Below are positions 51,814 to 60,661 of a stretch of 64,000 nt of DNA, one piece after another. This DNA comes from DASQJL01 sp036380835 (GTDB lineage Bacteria; Eisenbacteria; RBG-16-71-46; SZUA-252). The stretch lies in NCBI GenBank assembly GCA_036380835.1, contig DASVDZ010000004.1, positions 9,844 through 73,843 of the forward strand. Direction: 5' to 3'. A program made the position numbers and the translations under genes. Under the pieces are notes generated by a model. It was not told the DNA's origin, searched no databases, and saw nothing but the letters and a program-made list of their open reading frames with translations. Each line of letters opens with the position of its first letter. Positions within the stretch are counted from its first letter, which is position 1.

Positions 51814-53865
51814 ATGGTCCGTCCCCGACAGCGCCCCGTTCTCCGCTCCGCGTCGCGTCTCCTCGGCGCGCTCCCGCTCCTGGCCGCCGCGTTCGCCGCC
51901 GCACCTCCGGCGGGCGCCGCGGCGGCGGTGCCGCCTCCCTTCTTCAGCGACCGCCCGGACGTCAAGACGTACGCCGCCGAGGCCGACGCCGAGATGAAGG
52001 AGGCGCAAGGCGCCCTCGACCGGCTCCTCGCCGTCCAGGGCGCCCGCACGATCGACAACACGTGGGGCGCGTACAACGAGGTGATGACGCACGCGGAGAA
52101 CGTCGCGTACCAGGCGAGCCTCATGGAGTCGTGCCATCCCGATTCCGCGTTCCGCGCGGAGGCCGAGGGCAAGGACCGCCTCTCGTCCAAGTTCCTCGAC
52201 GACCTCGGGCTGAACCGGGACCTCTACGACGCGCTCCGGGCGGTCGACGTGTCGGGCGCGGACGCCGCGACGCGCTATTTTGTCACCCGGACGCTCCAGG
52301 ACTTCAAGCGGTCGGGCGTCGACAAGGACGAGGCGACGCGGAAGCAGATCGCGGCGCTCCTCGAGGAGTTGACGAAGACGAGCCAGGAGTTCGACAAGAA
52401 CATCCGGAACGACTCGAGGAAGATCGAGGTCGAGCCCGCCGAGCTCGAGGGGCTGCCCCAGGACTTCATCGATTCGCACAAGCCCGGTCCCGACGGAAAG
52501 GTCACGATCTCGATCGAGTACCCGGACCTCTTCCCCGTCATCCGCTACTGCAAGAGTTCCGAGGTGCGGCGCCGCCTGATGCATGAAGACATGAATCGCG
52601 GCTATCCGGGCAACATGGCGGTCCTCGACTCCCTCGTCTCCAAGCGGTACCAGGTCGCGCGCCTGCTCGGCTACGCCACGTGGGCCGACTACATCACGGA
52701 GAACAAGATGATCGGCACGGCGGCGCGCGCCGCCGACTTCATCCAACGCCTGAACGACCTGACGCTCAAGCGCGCGAAGGACGAGTACGCGCTCTACCTG
52801 AAGCGGAAGCAGGAGGACGATCCCACGGCGACGGTGGTCAACCGCTGGGAGCTCTCGTACTACGGCCGCCTGATCCGGAAGCGCGACTACGACTTCGATC
52901 CGGAGGCGGCGCGCCCCTACTTCGCGTTCGAGGACGTGAAGAAGGGCGTGCTCGAGGTGACCTCGAAGATGTTCGGGGTCACGTACAAGAAGGTGGACAC
53001 GCCGGTCTGGGATCCGTCCGTCGAGGCGTACGAGATGTACGACGGGAAGAAGCTCCTCGGGCGCTTCTTCCTCGACCTCCATCCGCGGCCCGGAAAGTAC
53101 AACCACGCGGCCAACTTCGGGGTGCGCCAGGGCGTGGCGGGCGTGCAGGTCCCCGAGGGCGCGCTCCTCTGCAACTTCCCCGGCGGCAAGCCGGGGGATC
53201 CGGGGCTGATGGAGCACTCGGACGTCGAGACCTTCTTCCACGAGTTCGGCCACCTGATCCACAAGATCTTCGGCGGACAGGGCCGCTGGGAGCCCGTCGC
53301 CGGGACGGCGACGGAGCGCGACTTCGTCGAGGCGCCGTCGCAGCTCCTCGAGGAGTGGGTCTGGGATCCCAAGGTCCTTCGAACGTTCGCGTTCCACTAC
53401 CAGACCCGAAAGCCGATTCCGGTCGAGATGGTGGAGAAGATGCGCCGCGCGGACGCGTTCGGGCGCGCCATGGCCTACGCGACGCAGACCTTCTACTCGG
53501 CGGTCTCCCTCGACATCTACAACCGCCCGGCGCCGGAGGTGGACACCGACAAGACCGTGGCCGAGCTGGAGCCGCGCTACTCCGCGACGCCGCCGATGAG
53601 CGACACGCACATGCAGTGCTCGTTCGGGCACCTGGATGGCTACTCCGCGGTCTACTACACGTACGAGTGGTCGCTCGTGATCGCCAAGGACATGTTCAGC
53701 CAGTTCCACAAGGACAACCTGCTCGACCCCAAGGTCGCGCGGCGATATCGCGACGAGGTGTTGAAGCCCGGAGGGAGCCGCCCGGCCGCGGAGTCGGTGC
53801 GCGCGTTCCTCGGGCGCGACTACGATTTCAAGGCCTTCGACGCGTGGCTCGCGGGGAAGAGCTGA
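51814..53865 (+). CDS. secreted M3 family zinc oligopeptidase
   Basis: A 683-residue exported peptidase of the thimet oligopeptidase family: signal peptide 1-36 (LLGALPLLAAAFAAAPP), helical N-terminal domain, and the catalytic motif HEFGH (H476, E477, H480) with the third ligand Glu506 in DFVEAPSQ. Near the end HMQCSFGHLDGYSAVYYTY is the conserved substrate-binding tyrosine/His region. It degrades peptides outside the cytoplasm, unlike most M3 enzymes, which are cytoplasmic. AGGAGG before the ATG. The histidine phosphatase gene follows after 36 bases. Confidence 0.93.
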   Translation: MVRPRQRPVLRSASRLLGALPLLAAAFAAAPPAGAAAAVPPPFFSDRPDVKTYAAEADAEMKEAQGALDRLLAVQGARTIDNTWGAYNEVMTHAENVAYQASLMESCHPDSAFRAEAEGKDRLSSKFLDDLGLNRDLYDALRAVDVSGADAATRYFVTRTLQDFKRSGVDKDEATRKQIAALLEELTKTSQEFDKNIRNDSRKIEVEPAELEGLPQDFIDSHKPGPDGKVTISIEYPDLFPVIRYCKSSEVRRRLMHEDMNRGYPGNMAVLDSLVSKRYQVARLLGYATWADYITENKMIGTAARAADFIQRLNDLTLKRAKDEYALYLKRKQEDDPTATVVNRWELSYYGRLIRKRDYDFDPEAARPYFAFEDVKKGVLEVTSKMFGVTYKKVDTPVWDPSVEAYEMYDGKKLLGRFFLDLHPRPGKYNHAANFGVRQGVAGVQVPEGALLCNFPGGKPGDPGLMEHSDVETFFHEFGHLIHKIFGGQGRWEPVAGTATERDFVEAPSQLLEEWVWDPKVLRTFAFHYQTRKPIPVEMVEKMRRADAFGRAMAYATQTFYSAVSLDIYNRPAPEVDTDKTVAELEPRYSATPPMSDTHMQCSFGHLDGYSAVYYTYEWSLVIAKDMFSQFHKDNLLDPKVARRYRDEVLKPGGSRPAAESVRAFLGRDYDFKAFDAWLAGKS

Positions 53866-53901
53866 CGCCGCGGGGCTGGGGCGCGCGGTGAGCCTCTCGG
53901 G

Positions 53902-54582
53902 GTGAGGACGACCCGGGTCCTCCTCGTCCGCCACGGCGCCACGGTCCTCTCCGCCGAGGACCGCTTCGCCGGGGAGACCGACGCCGCGCTCTCCGAGGCG
54001 GGCGTCGAGCAGGCGCGGCTCCTGGGCGTCCGCCTCGCGACGGAGGAGATCGCCGCGTTCGTCGCCAGTCCCCTGTCGCGCGCCATGGAGACCGCGCGCC
54101 GGATCGCGGCGCCGCACGGCGCGCCCGTCGCCGCCGAAGCCGCCCTTCGGGAGATCTCGCACGGGCGCTGGGAGGGACAGTCGCGCGCCGAGGTGGAAGC
54201 GCTCTTCCCCGACGAGTACGCGCGTTGGGAGCGCGATCCGTTCACGTTCGCGCCCGAGGGAGGCGAAACCGGACTGGCCGTGACGGCCCGGGCCCTCCCG
54301 GCCCTCCTCGCGCTGGTGGCCTCTCACGAGGGCCGCCAGATCCTGATCGTCTCCCACAAGGCGACGATCCGCCTCCTCCTGAGCTCCCTCCTCGGGTTCG
54401 ACCCGCGCTCCTACCGGGACCGGCTCGACCAGAGCCCGGCCGCGCTCAACGTCCTCGACTTCCGTGGCCTCGAGAACGCCCGCCTCTGCCTCTTCAACGA
54501 CACGTCCCACTACCGCCCTGCCGGCGCCCGGCTCCCCGACGCCCCGGCGCCCCGCCTCTCCAAGCGCTGGAGCGCTCCCTAG
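53902..54582 (+). CDS. histidine phosphatase superfamily protein (phosphoglycerate mutase-like)
   Basis: A 226-residue enzyme with the phospho-histidine motif LVRHGAT near the N-terminus, the second histidine in IVSHKATIRLL, and the acidic residue in LREISHGRWEG. This is the branch of small broad-specificity phosphatases (CobC/GpmB-like) rather than a true glycolytic mutase. GTG start; C-terminal 25 residues are Pro/Arg-rich. Substrate unknown. Confidence 0.88.
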   Translation: MRTTRVLLVRHGATVLSAEDRFAGETDAALSEAGVEQARLLGVRLATEEIAAFVASPLSRAMETARRIAAPHGAPVAAEAALREISHGRWEGQSRAEVEALFPDEYARWERDPFTFAPEGGETGLAVTARALPALLALVASHEGRQILIVSHKATIRLLLSSLLGFDPRSYRDRLDQSPAALNVLDFRGLENARLCLFNDTSHYRPAGARLPDAPAPRLSKRWSAP

Positions 54583-54679
54583 ACCCGAATCGGCGGTCCG
54601 ACCGTACCCCCGTAACCCAAGCCCTCCCCGCGCCCTCCGGCGTCGAGACCAGGGTCCATAGGTGCGGGGGTGGTACGCC

Positions 54680-54691
54680 CGGGTATACCCG
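54680..54691. promoter_or_regulatory. 12-base palindrome before the NHL/OmcS locus
   Basis: CGGGTATACCCG is perfectly symmetric and lies 58 bases before the NHL gene start in the 167-base gap. It could be an operator; no matching copy was found by eye elsewhere in the window. Confidence 0.3.
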
Positions 54692-54749
54692 TGGATAGCT
54701 AGGCTAACGTCGCCAATTCGACGAGGATAGGTCGTATGAGGAGGCGGGC

Positions 54750-55739
54750 GTGATCTTGCAGAGCAATCCCATCTTTCGACCGATCCGGAGGGCACCGGCC
54801 CTTCCCATGGGCGCGATTTCGATGCTCGCGCTCGGGCTCGGCGCCGCCTCTGGCGTCTTGGCCGAACCGGCGCCCCTGATCCCCGAGATCGTGGTGCGCG
54901 GCTTCGGCGACGACGCGCCCTTCACGCTCCCCCAGGGAATCGCGATCGATCCGACCCACGGCGAGATCCTCGTCGCCGACACCGGGCGCCACGCGGTGGA
55001 GATCTTCAGCCGCTCGGGGAAACCGCTCTTCCGCTTCGTGCACGAGGTTCGTCGCGCGGACGGATCGTGGGTCGATGGATCTCCGAGCGGTCTCGCCGCG
55101 GGGGTCGACGGGCGCATCTACATCGTCGACATGGCCGCCCCCTACGTGGACGTCGTGGACGGCCGCGGGCGCCCGCTCTCGCGCCTCGAGCCGCCCGCCG
55201 AGGAGGGCGCCGGCAACCCCGGCGCCGTCATGATCACCCGAACCGGTCTGACCCTCGTCGCCACGTCCGGCGACACGGGCCGGATCCACTGCTTCAACCG
55301 GGACGGCTCCTTTCGCCGTTCCTGGGGAACACCGGGCCCCTCGCCCGGGCAGTTGCGTCACGTTCGTGCCATGGCGGAAGCAAAGGACGGGTCCATCGCC
55401 GTCCTCTGCACGGACACGCAGTTCGCCGTGCAACGCTTCTCCGCCGAAGGATCGTACCTCGATGGCTTTGCCCGGCACGAGATCGGACCGGGTAACGTCT
55501 CCCTCCCATCCGGTCTCGCCATAACCGAGGACGGCAGGCTTTGGGTAAGCGACGAGCTCCGCCAATCCGTCCAGGTTTTCGATAACTCCGGCCGCTTCCT
55601 ACGCCAGTTGGGCCAGATGGGCGAAGCGAACGGAGAATTCCTCTACCCCAGCGCCGTCGCCAGCGACGGCAGCACGCGGCTTGCCGTGATCGAGCGGGTC
55701 GGAGCCCGATTCCAGCTCTTCCGGCTGCCGGAGGAATGA
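54750..55739 (+). CDS. exported NHL-repeat beta-propeller protein
   Basis: A 329-residue secreted protein: signal peptide 1-38 (MGAISMLALGLGAASG, cut near VLA-EP) followed by six NHL-type blades (about 45-325), each with the pattern LPQGIAIDP, ILVADTGRHAVEIFS, SGLAAGVDGRIYIVD, SGLAITEDGRLWVSD. NHL propellers bind proteins or substrates. GTG with GAGGAGG ahead. It lies 82 bases before the OmcS-like cytochrome; in Geobacter an NHL protein is, as I recall, encoded near omcS. Possible role in filament assembly or surface anchoring. Confidence 0.88.
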   Translation: MILQSNPIFRPIRRAPALPMGAISMLALGLGAASGVLAEPAPLIPEIVVRGFGDDAPFTLPQGIAIDPTHGEILVADTGRHAVEIFSRSGKPLFRFVHEVRRADGSWVDGSPSGLAAGVDGRIYIVDMAAPYVDVVDGRGRPLSRLEPPAEEGAGNPGAVMITRTGLTLVATSGDTGRIHCFNRDGSFRRSWGTPGPSPGQLRHVRAMAEAKDGSIAVLCTDTQFAVQRFSAEGSYLDGFARHEIGPGNVSLPSGLAITEDGRLWVSDELRQSVQVFDNSGRFLRQLGQMGEANGEFLYPSAVASDGSTRLAVIERVGARFQLFRLPEE

Positions 55740-55821
55740 TCGGCCATGAACGGCACTAGGGAAACCGGCGCGAACGCCCTCCGCGCGGCTTCCGGGCAAC
55801 CATGGGAAAGAAGGTGACTGC

Positions 55822-56826
55822 ATGAGAACCCTCATGCTCCTGATTGCGCTCTGTCTCATCGTCGCGTTCGCACCGGCGGCGACGGCGGGCGATTTCCACG
55901 TCGGGACGAACCTGGTCTGTAGCGATTGCCACGTGGCGCACTACAGCCAGTCGCACGCGATGACCTCCGGCGGCACCTCGGTCACGCTCGGCGCCGACGG
56001 TCCGTACGATCACCTGCTGCGCAACGAGGTGAACGATCTCTGCTTGACCTGCCACGACGGCCAGTCGTGGGCTCCCGACGTGTTCGGTGGGAGCGCGACC
56101 AACTCCAATCGGCTCGCCGGCGGCTTGAACGCCGACCCGGCGCACCGCACGAACGAGACCGGCTACGAGACCCCGGACGGCCACACGCTGTGGTCGACCG
56201 CGACGGCCCCGGGCGGCACGTTCAGTGAGCCGGTCGGTCTGGAGTGCACCGACTGCCACGCGCAGCACGGCAGCGCCACCCAGTATCGGAATCTGCTGAA
56301 CCGCGGTAACTTCACGGGCAAGAACCTGACCTACGCGATCGGGACGAACGACCTCACGAAGGACGTCTTCGAGCGCTCGGCGGCCGGGTACACCTCGAGC
56401 AACGTCGACTACAACGAGCCGTCGACCAGCGCCAGCGCGTACGCGAACTGGTGCAAGTCGTGCCATACCGATTTCCATGGCGCGAGCGGCGGCATCGAAG
56501 TCGGCGGCGCGAGCAACGGCGGCACGGGCTGGGTGCGTCACCCGCAGGCCGACGTGAACATCGGCGCCAACGCCACGTTCATTTCGAGCCTCTCGCAGTT
56601 CAACGGCCACACGAACCGCGTGAAGGTGATGGACTCGCAGGGCCTGTGGAACGGGACGGTGGGCGACAACACGGTGACCCCGTCCTGCTTCTCCTGCCAC
56701 AAGTCGCACGGTAACAAGAACGCGTTCGGCCTCGTCTTCATGGCCGGAACCGGCACCGTCACGGAAGAGGGCGACGGCGGCGTGTACAAGGATCTGTGCC
56801 GCCAGTGCCACATCCAGGGTGGTTGA
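55822..56826 (+). CDS. OmcS-like hexahaem extracellular cytochrome c
   Basis: A 334-residue exported protein with a Sec signal peptide (cut near ATA-G, giving mature GDFHVG) and six CXXCH motifs: C33, C74, C142, C211, C289 and C326, the last near the C-terminus. Eleven further histidines offer the six distal ligands needed for bis-His haems. Local signatures match the nanowire cytochrome OmcS of Geobacter sulfurreducens as I recall it: FHxG at the mature N-terminus, CxxCHxxHxS at haem 1, APGGT before CxxCHxxHG at haem 3, WCxxCHTDxH at haem 4, then RHP, CxSCHxxH at haem 5 and a terminal CxxCH. Spacers are Gly/Thr/Asn/Ser-rich, as in surface proteins. GAAGGTG precedes the ATG. A strong hairpin follows, so it may be expressed apart from the genes downstream. 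Confidence 0.88.
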   Translation: MRTLMLLIALCLIVAFAPAATAGDFHVGTNLVCSDCHVAHYSQSHAMTSGGTSVTLGADGPYDHLLRNEVNDLCLTCHDGQSWAPDVFGGSATNSNRLAGGLNADPAHRTNETGYETPDGHTLWSTATAPGGTFSEPVGLECTDCHAQHGSATQYRNLLNRGNFTGKNLTYAIGTNDLTKDVFERSAAGYTSSNVDYNEPSTSASAYANWCKSCHTDFHGASGGIEVGGASNGGTGWVRHPQADVNIGANATFISSLSQFNGHTNRVKVMDSQGLWNGTVGDNTVTPSCFSCHKSHGNKNAFGLVFMAGTGTVTEEGDGGVYKDLCRQCHIQGG

Positions 56827-56836
56827 TCTAGAACCC

Positions 56837-56877
56837 GATCGACGCGGCCGGCCCCACCTGGGGCCGGCCGCTCGATC
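56837..56877 (+). terminator. strong bulged hairpin, probable intrinsic terminator
   Basis: GCGGCCGGCCCC (56844-56855), loop ACCT, GGGGCCGGCCGC (56860-56871): a perfect 12-base-pair stem. Arms GATCGA/TCGATC extend it by six pairs with one bulged C. The following CCCTTTCTCCC is only weakly T-rich. It lies 10 bases after the OmcS-like stop. Confidence 0.65.
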
Positions 56878-56925
56878 CCTTTCTCCCGAGCCCGCCCGGA
56901 GTGGCGGGCGGTACGGTGGCGCCGC

Positions 56926-58368
56926 ATGAACCGGGCAACCAGGATGGAGACGCCGTACCGGGACCGACCCGAGCGCCCCGGGCTCCGCCGCGCGCTCGTT
57001 CCCCTCCTCGCTTCGCTTGCCCTCGTGGCGGCCTCCCGGCCGGCGCCGCTTCGCACGACCGCCGAGATCGAGAAGATCCTGGCCCGCGGACCGCACGCCG
57101 GCGAGTGCGAGCAATGCCATGTGATGCACGGCGCGGAAACGTCCCTGCCCGAGCTTCACGCGCTCGTCGGCCCCGACGACAACTCGCTCTGCGACCGCTG
57201 CCACACCTCGCCGTGGACGACGGGGAGCTATGCCGGCACCTGGATCTATGCCGGCTCCTCGCACGGATCGAGCCCCAACGCCGCGTGGCCCGGCCCCTCG
57301 CCCCCGGCACGAACCGAGCTCGGCGCCGCGGGCAAGTGCGTGAACTGCCACGACGCCCACGGATGGCAGGACGGGCAGGGGGACATCCCGGGCCTCGCCG
57401 TCGCGCGCGAGGAGCAGCTCTGCCTCGCCTGCCACAGCGGCTCCCCGGCCTCGACCAACGTCGGAGCGGACTACGTGAAGGCGTTCCGGCATCCGACGAC
57501 GACCATCTCCGGCATCCATACCGGGCCCGAGGAGTCGTCCCCCACCGACTTCGGCGCCGCGCCGGCGAACCGGCGCCACGCCGAGTGCGTCGACTGCCAC
57601 AATCCGCACGTCGCGACGCACGATCCCTCGACGCCGCCGCCCGACGACAACCTGTCGCGCGTGAACTATGGCGTGAGCCGGGTCCGCGTGACGAACGGCG
57701 GGGCCGGCTCGCCGCCGACCTTCACCTTCGTCGCGGCGTCCGATACGTTGAGCCCGCCCCTCGCCGAGTACGAGCTCTGCTTCAAGTGCCATTCGTCGTG
57801 GACGGTCCAGCCGAGCGGGCAGACCGATCTGGCCGCGGCGCTCAATCCCTCCAATCCCTCGTACCACCCGGTGGAGTCCGTCGGCCGCGACCCGTCGATC
57901 CGGATCGGCGCCTTCGCCCCGGGATGGGGGCCGACGTCGCTCACGCGGTGCGGCTCGTGCCACGGCAGCGATTTCGGAACCACCGAGGGCCCGCACGGCT
58001 CGTCCTACCGCTACATCCTCCGGGCGTCCTACGCGGCGTCAACGGCGCCGCGCACGATGACCTCCGATGAGATCTGCTTCACGTGCCACGCGTACGACGT
58101 CTACGCGAACCCCACCTCGTCGGCGGCCACGCTGACCCAGTCGCGATTCAACGAACCGGGGGACGCGAAGGGGCACGCGCGGCACGTGGGCGAGGAGAAC
58201 GTCCCCTGCTACGGCTGCCACGTGACGCACGGCTCGTCGACGCTTCCCCACCTCCTCGTCACGGGGCGAATCCCCGGCATCGCGGCGTACACCGAGACCC
58301 CGACTGGGGGCACCTGCCAGCCGACCTGTCACGGCTCCGAGAGTTACTCGGTGAACTATGCTCGATGA
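56926..58368 (+). CDS. multihaem cytochrome c (nine CXXCH plus one CX3CH)
   Basis: A 480-residue exported protein: signal peptide within 1-40 (ALVPLLASLALVAAS), then nine CXXCH motifs at C61, C89, C138, C166, C221, C285, C342, C384 and C428, and a tenth CX3CH site (C464, C468, H469) near the C-terminus. Pairs such as CxxCHNPH and CYGCHVTHGS, with GPHGSS between, are common in periplasmic and outer-surface multihaem cytochromes of metal reducers. Its last 11 bases overlap the beta-barrel gene, the order seen in porin-cytochrome conduits. It probably sits inside or against that barrel and carries electrons across the outer membrane. Confidence 0.88.
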   Translation: MNRATRMETPYRDRPERPGLRRALVPLLASLALVAASRPAPLRTTAEIEKILARGPHAGECEQCHVMHGAETSLPELHALVGPDDNSLCDRCHTSPWTTGSYAGTWIYAGSSHGSSPNAAWPGPSPPARTELGAAGKCVNCHDAHGWQDGQGDIPGLAVAREEQLCLACHSGSPASTNVGADYVKAFRHPTTTISGIHTGPEESSPTDFGAAPANRRHAECVDCHNPHVATHDPSTPPPDDNLSRVNYGVSRVRVTNGGAGSPPTFTFVAASDTLSPPLAEYELCFKCHSSWTVQPSGQTDLAAALNPSNPSYHPVESVGRDPSIRIGAFAPGWGPTSLTRCGSCHGSDFGTTEGPHGSSYRYILRASYAASTAPRTMTSDEICFTCHAYDVYANPTSSAATLTQSRFNEPGDAKGHARHVGEENVPCYGCHVTHGSSTLPHLLVTGRIPGIAAYTETPTGGTCQPTCHGSESYSVNYAR

Positions 58369-60049
58369 GAGCGAGCCCGGCGCGGCGGGGTGTCCGAGGC
58401 GAGGGCTCCTCGCGACCGTTCTCGCCGCGGCGACGCTCCTCGGACTCGCCGCCGCTCCCGCCGCCGCCGCGCCGACGCCGCAGTCGCTCCGTGGATTCGC
58501 CCAGGTGCAGTACGAGAGCCAGGACCAGCGGGGCGGTCTCGCCGACGACGTCCAGTGGTGGACGCGCACCCTCCAGGTGGACTACACCACGCGCCTCAAG
58601 GATGAGCTCAACGTCGCCGCGCAGGGCGTCTGGAGCGACCTTTCCTACATCGACCGCCCCGATCGTCGTACGCAACCGCGCGGCTCGATCCGGCTCGCCC
58701 ACCGGTTCTTCGGAGCCAGCGCTTCCTACCGCCCGCTCCGGACCACCGACGCGCTCGGCGTCACCGTCCGGCAGCGCGAGACCCTCTTCTCCGGCTATCT
58801 CCTCAGACCCGGGTGGCCCTCGGTGACCGGGACGTGGATCCGGCGCCACCAGCTCGAGAACGTGGGCGGCCCGGCGGCGACCGGGGTCACGCGGTCGGTC
58901 CAGGCGAACCACCAGCTCGGCCCCCTCAACGTCCGCGGCTCCTGGGGCGATCAGATCCGTTTCGTCGGGGAGGATCAGGTCCGCACGTTCACGCAGACCA
59001 ACTTCGGCGGCGGCGGCACGTTCGCCGTCACGCGCGGGAGCGCGAACGCGGCGCTCCAGTACGACTTCCAGGGCGTCCAGAGCGGGGCCCCGGGAGCCGT
59101 CCTCCAGCGGACCGGGATCCACGCGGCGCAGGGCTCGGCGATGAACCGGTTCTCGAAGCGTTTCGACGCCGCAGCGAGCTACGTCTACCACCGGACGATC
59201 GTGCGGAACAACGTCCGGACCGATCTGGACGAGCACGAGGGCGCCCTGTTGGGGAATTGGCGGATGACGCAAGCGCTGCGCCTCACGTCGGGCGGTGGGC
59301 TCCGCACCGCTCGGTTGGAGTCCCGGCAGCGGACCGAACGCTACGTGCTCGCGACCGCGGCCGCGGAAGGCGCCATCCGGAGGGGCATGACCGGAGTCGC
59401 CGCGGTGACGCGTTCCTACAATTGGTTTCCCGGAGAAACGCCCCATCCGGTCGACGCCTATCACGCCGGGGGGCGCGTTCGCCTCGCGCGCGGACTCGAC
59501 GCGAACGCCGACGCCCAGGTGACCGCGTCGAGGAGCCGCGCCGCGATCGCCGATACCGCGGGCGGACCGACGCGCGTGACGGCGCAGTCGGGGTTCGGCT
59601 TCGTCGCCGTTCCCCTTCAACCCATCAGCGTGGCCTTCTCGTGGCGCGAGTATCGCACCGGGGCCTCGCTCTTCGATCCATCGGCGCGGGCCCGGTCGAG
59701 CACGTGGGAGACCCGCTGGAATCCCTCCACCGCGCTCTCGTTGAACGCGACGCTGGGCCGCTCCCGAGGGCTCGGCGCGAGCGAACCGGTGGTTACGACC
59801 GCGACCGCGAACGCCGCCTGGCGGCCCCGCGCTTCCCTCGATCTTTCCGGATCCTATACGCGAAGCGATCGCGTACGATTCGACCCCACCTCGGGTATCA
59901 GCGTCGGGCGGGAGGTCTACGGCGCCCGGCTCCTCGCGTCCATCGCCACCGACTGGCGCGTCCAGGTCGCGGCGACCGACGCCGACCCGGGCCGTCCCAG
60001 CCACGTTCGCCAGTGGGACCTCTCTCTGACCAAGGCGTTTCGGAGGTAA
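58358..60049 (+). CDS. outer-membrane beta-barrel protein, probable partner of the multihaem cytochrome
   Basis: A 563-residue protein: signal peptide 1-38 (cut near AAA-P), then alternating polar/hydrophobic strands over the full length, with tight turns rich in Gly, Asp and Arg, and a C-terminal strand WDLSLTKAFRR ending in an aromatic/basic signature of outer-membrane barrels. Strand counting by eye suggests well over 20 strands, similar in size to MtrB/PioB-type porins (about 26-28), but this needs prediction tools. It has no CXXC at its mature N-terminus (MtrB usually does). The ATG overlaps the cytochrome stop by 11 bases; the next gene follows after six. Confidence 0.8.
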   Translation: MLDESEPGAAGCPRRGLLATVLAAATLLGLAAAPAAAAPTPQSLRGFAQVQYESQDQRGGLADDVQWWTRTLQVDYTTRLKDELNVAAQGVWSDLSYIDRPDRRTQPRGSIRLAHRFFGASASYRPLRTTDALGVTVRQRETLFSGYLLRPGWPSVTGTWIRRHQLENVGGPAATGVTRSVQANHQLGPLNVRGSWGDQIRFVGEDQVRTFTQTNFGGGGTFAVTRGSANAALQYDFQGVQSGAPGAVLQRTGIHAAQGSAMNRFSKRFDAAASYVYHRTIVRNNVRTDLDEHEGALLGNWRMTQALRLTSGGGLRTARLESRQRTERYVLATAAAEGAIRRGMTGVAAVTRSYNWFPGETPHPVDAYHAGGRVRLARGLDANADAQVTASRSRAAIADTAGGPTRVTAQSGFGFVAVPLQPISVAFSWREYRTGASLFDPSARARSSTWETRWNPSTALSLNATLGRSRGLGASEPVVTTATANAAWRPRASLDLSGSYTRSDRVRFDPTSGISVGREVYGARLLASIATDWRVQVAATDADPGRPSHVRQWDLSLTKAFRR

Positions 60050-60055
60050 CCCTCG

Positions 60056-60661
60056 ATGACGGTGCGTCCGCAAGGCACGATCCGGCCCTCCCTCGCGTGG
60101 CTCCTGGCCGCCTCGTTGCTGGCCCTCGCTCCGGGCTGCGCGTCGGGCCCGCGCCTCTACGTGAACTCGGAGGCCGATCTCGCCTTCTACAAGAAGATCG
60201 CGGTCCTCCCGTTCACGAATCTAAGCGCCGAGCGATTCGCCGGCGAGCGGGTGACGCGCGGATTCCTCGTCGAGTTGACCATGGCCGAGCGCTACCAGAT
60301 CGTGGATCCCGCCGAGTTCCTCGCCCTGCTCGACAAGATGGGCGGGCTCCCGGGATCCAACGGCATCTACGACCCCGCGAAGCTCAAGGACGCGGCGACG
60401 CAGGTCGGCGCGAATGCCGTGCTCCGAGGCGCCGTGACCGAATTCCGGATGCAGCGGACGGGGAATTCCGAGATCCCCGTGGTCGCCTTCGACGTCGAGC
60501 TGATCGACGTCGCGACGTCGAACGTGATCTGGCGCGGCTCGATCGGGAAGCGGGGCAAGGGACGCGTCCCGGTTTTCGGCGGCGGCCAGCGGACGTACGC
60601 CGGCCTCGTCGAGAGCGCGAGCCGCGAGCTGGTGGGGCGGCTCGAGAAGGAGGGCTTCTGA
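60056..60661 (+). CDS. lipoprotein, CsgG/GNA1162-like fold
   Basis: A 201-residue lipoprotein with lipobox LAPGC (Cys28). The mature part begins with KKIAVLPFTNLSAERF and contains LVELTMAERYQIVDPAEF and NAVLRGAVTEF, the pattern of the CsgG/LpoB/GNA1162 alpha-beta fold, where such proteins form or associate with outer-membrane secretion pores. Its stop overlaps the start of a second protein of the same fold. The pair next to a barrel and cytochromes suggests a secretion or envelope-assembly device for the surface cytochromes. Confidence 0.75.
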   Translation: MTVRPQGTIRPSLAWLLAASLLALAPGCASGPRLYVNSEADLAFYKKIAVLPFTNLSAERFAGERVTRGFLVELTMAERYQIVDPAEFLALLDKMGGLPGSNGIYDPAKLKDAATQVGANAVLRGAVTEFRMQRTGNSEIPVVAFDVELIDVATSNVIWRGSIGKRGKGRVPVFGGGQRTYAGLVESASRELVGRLEKEGF

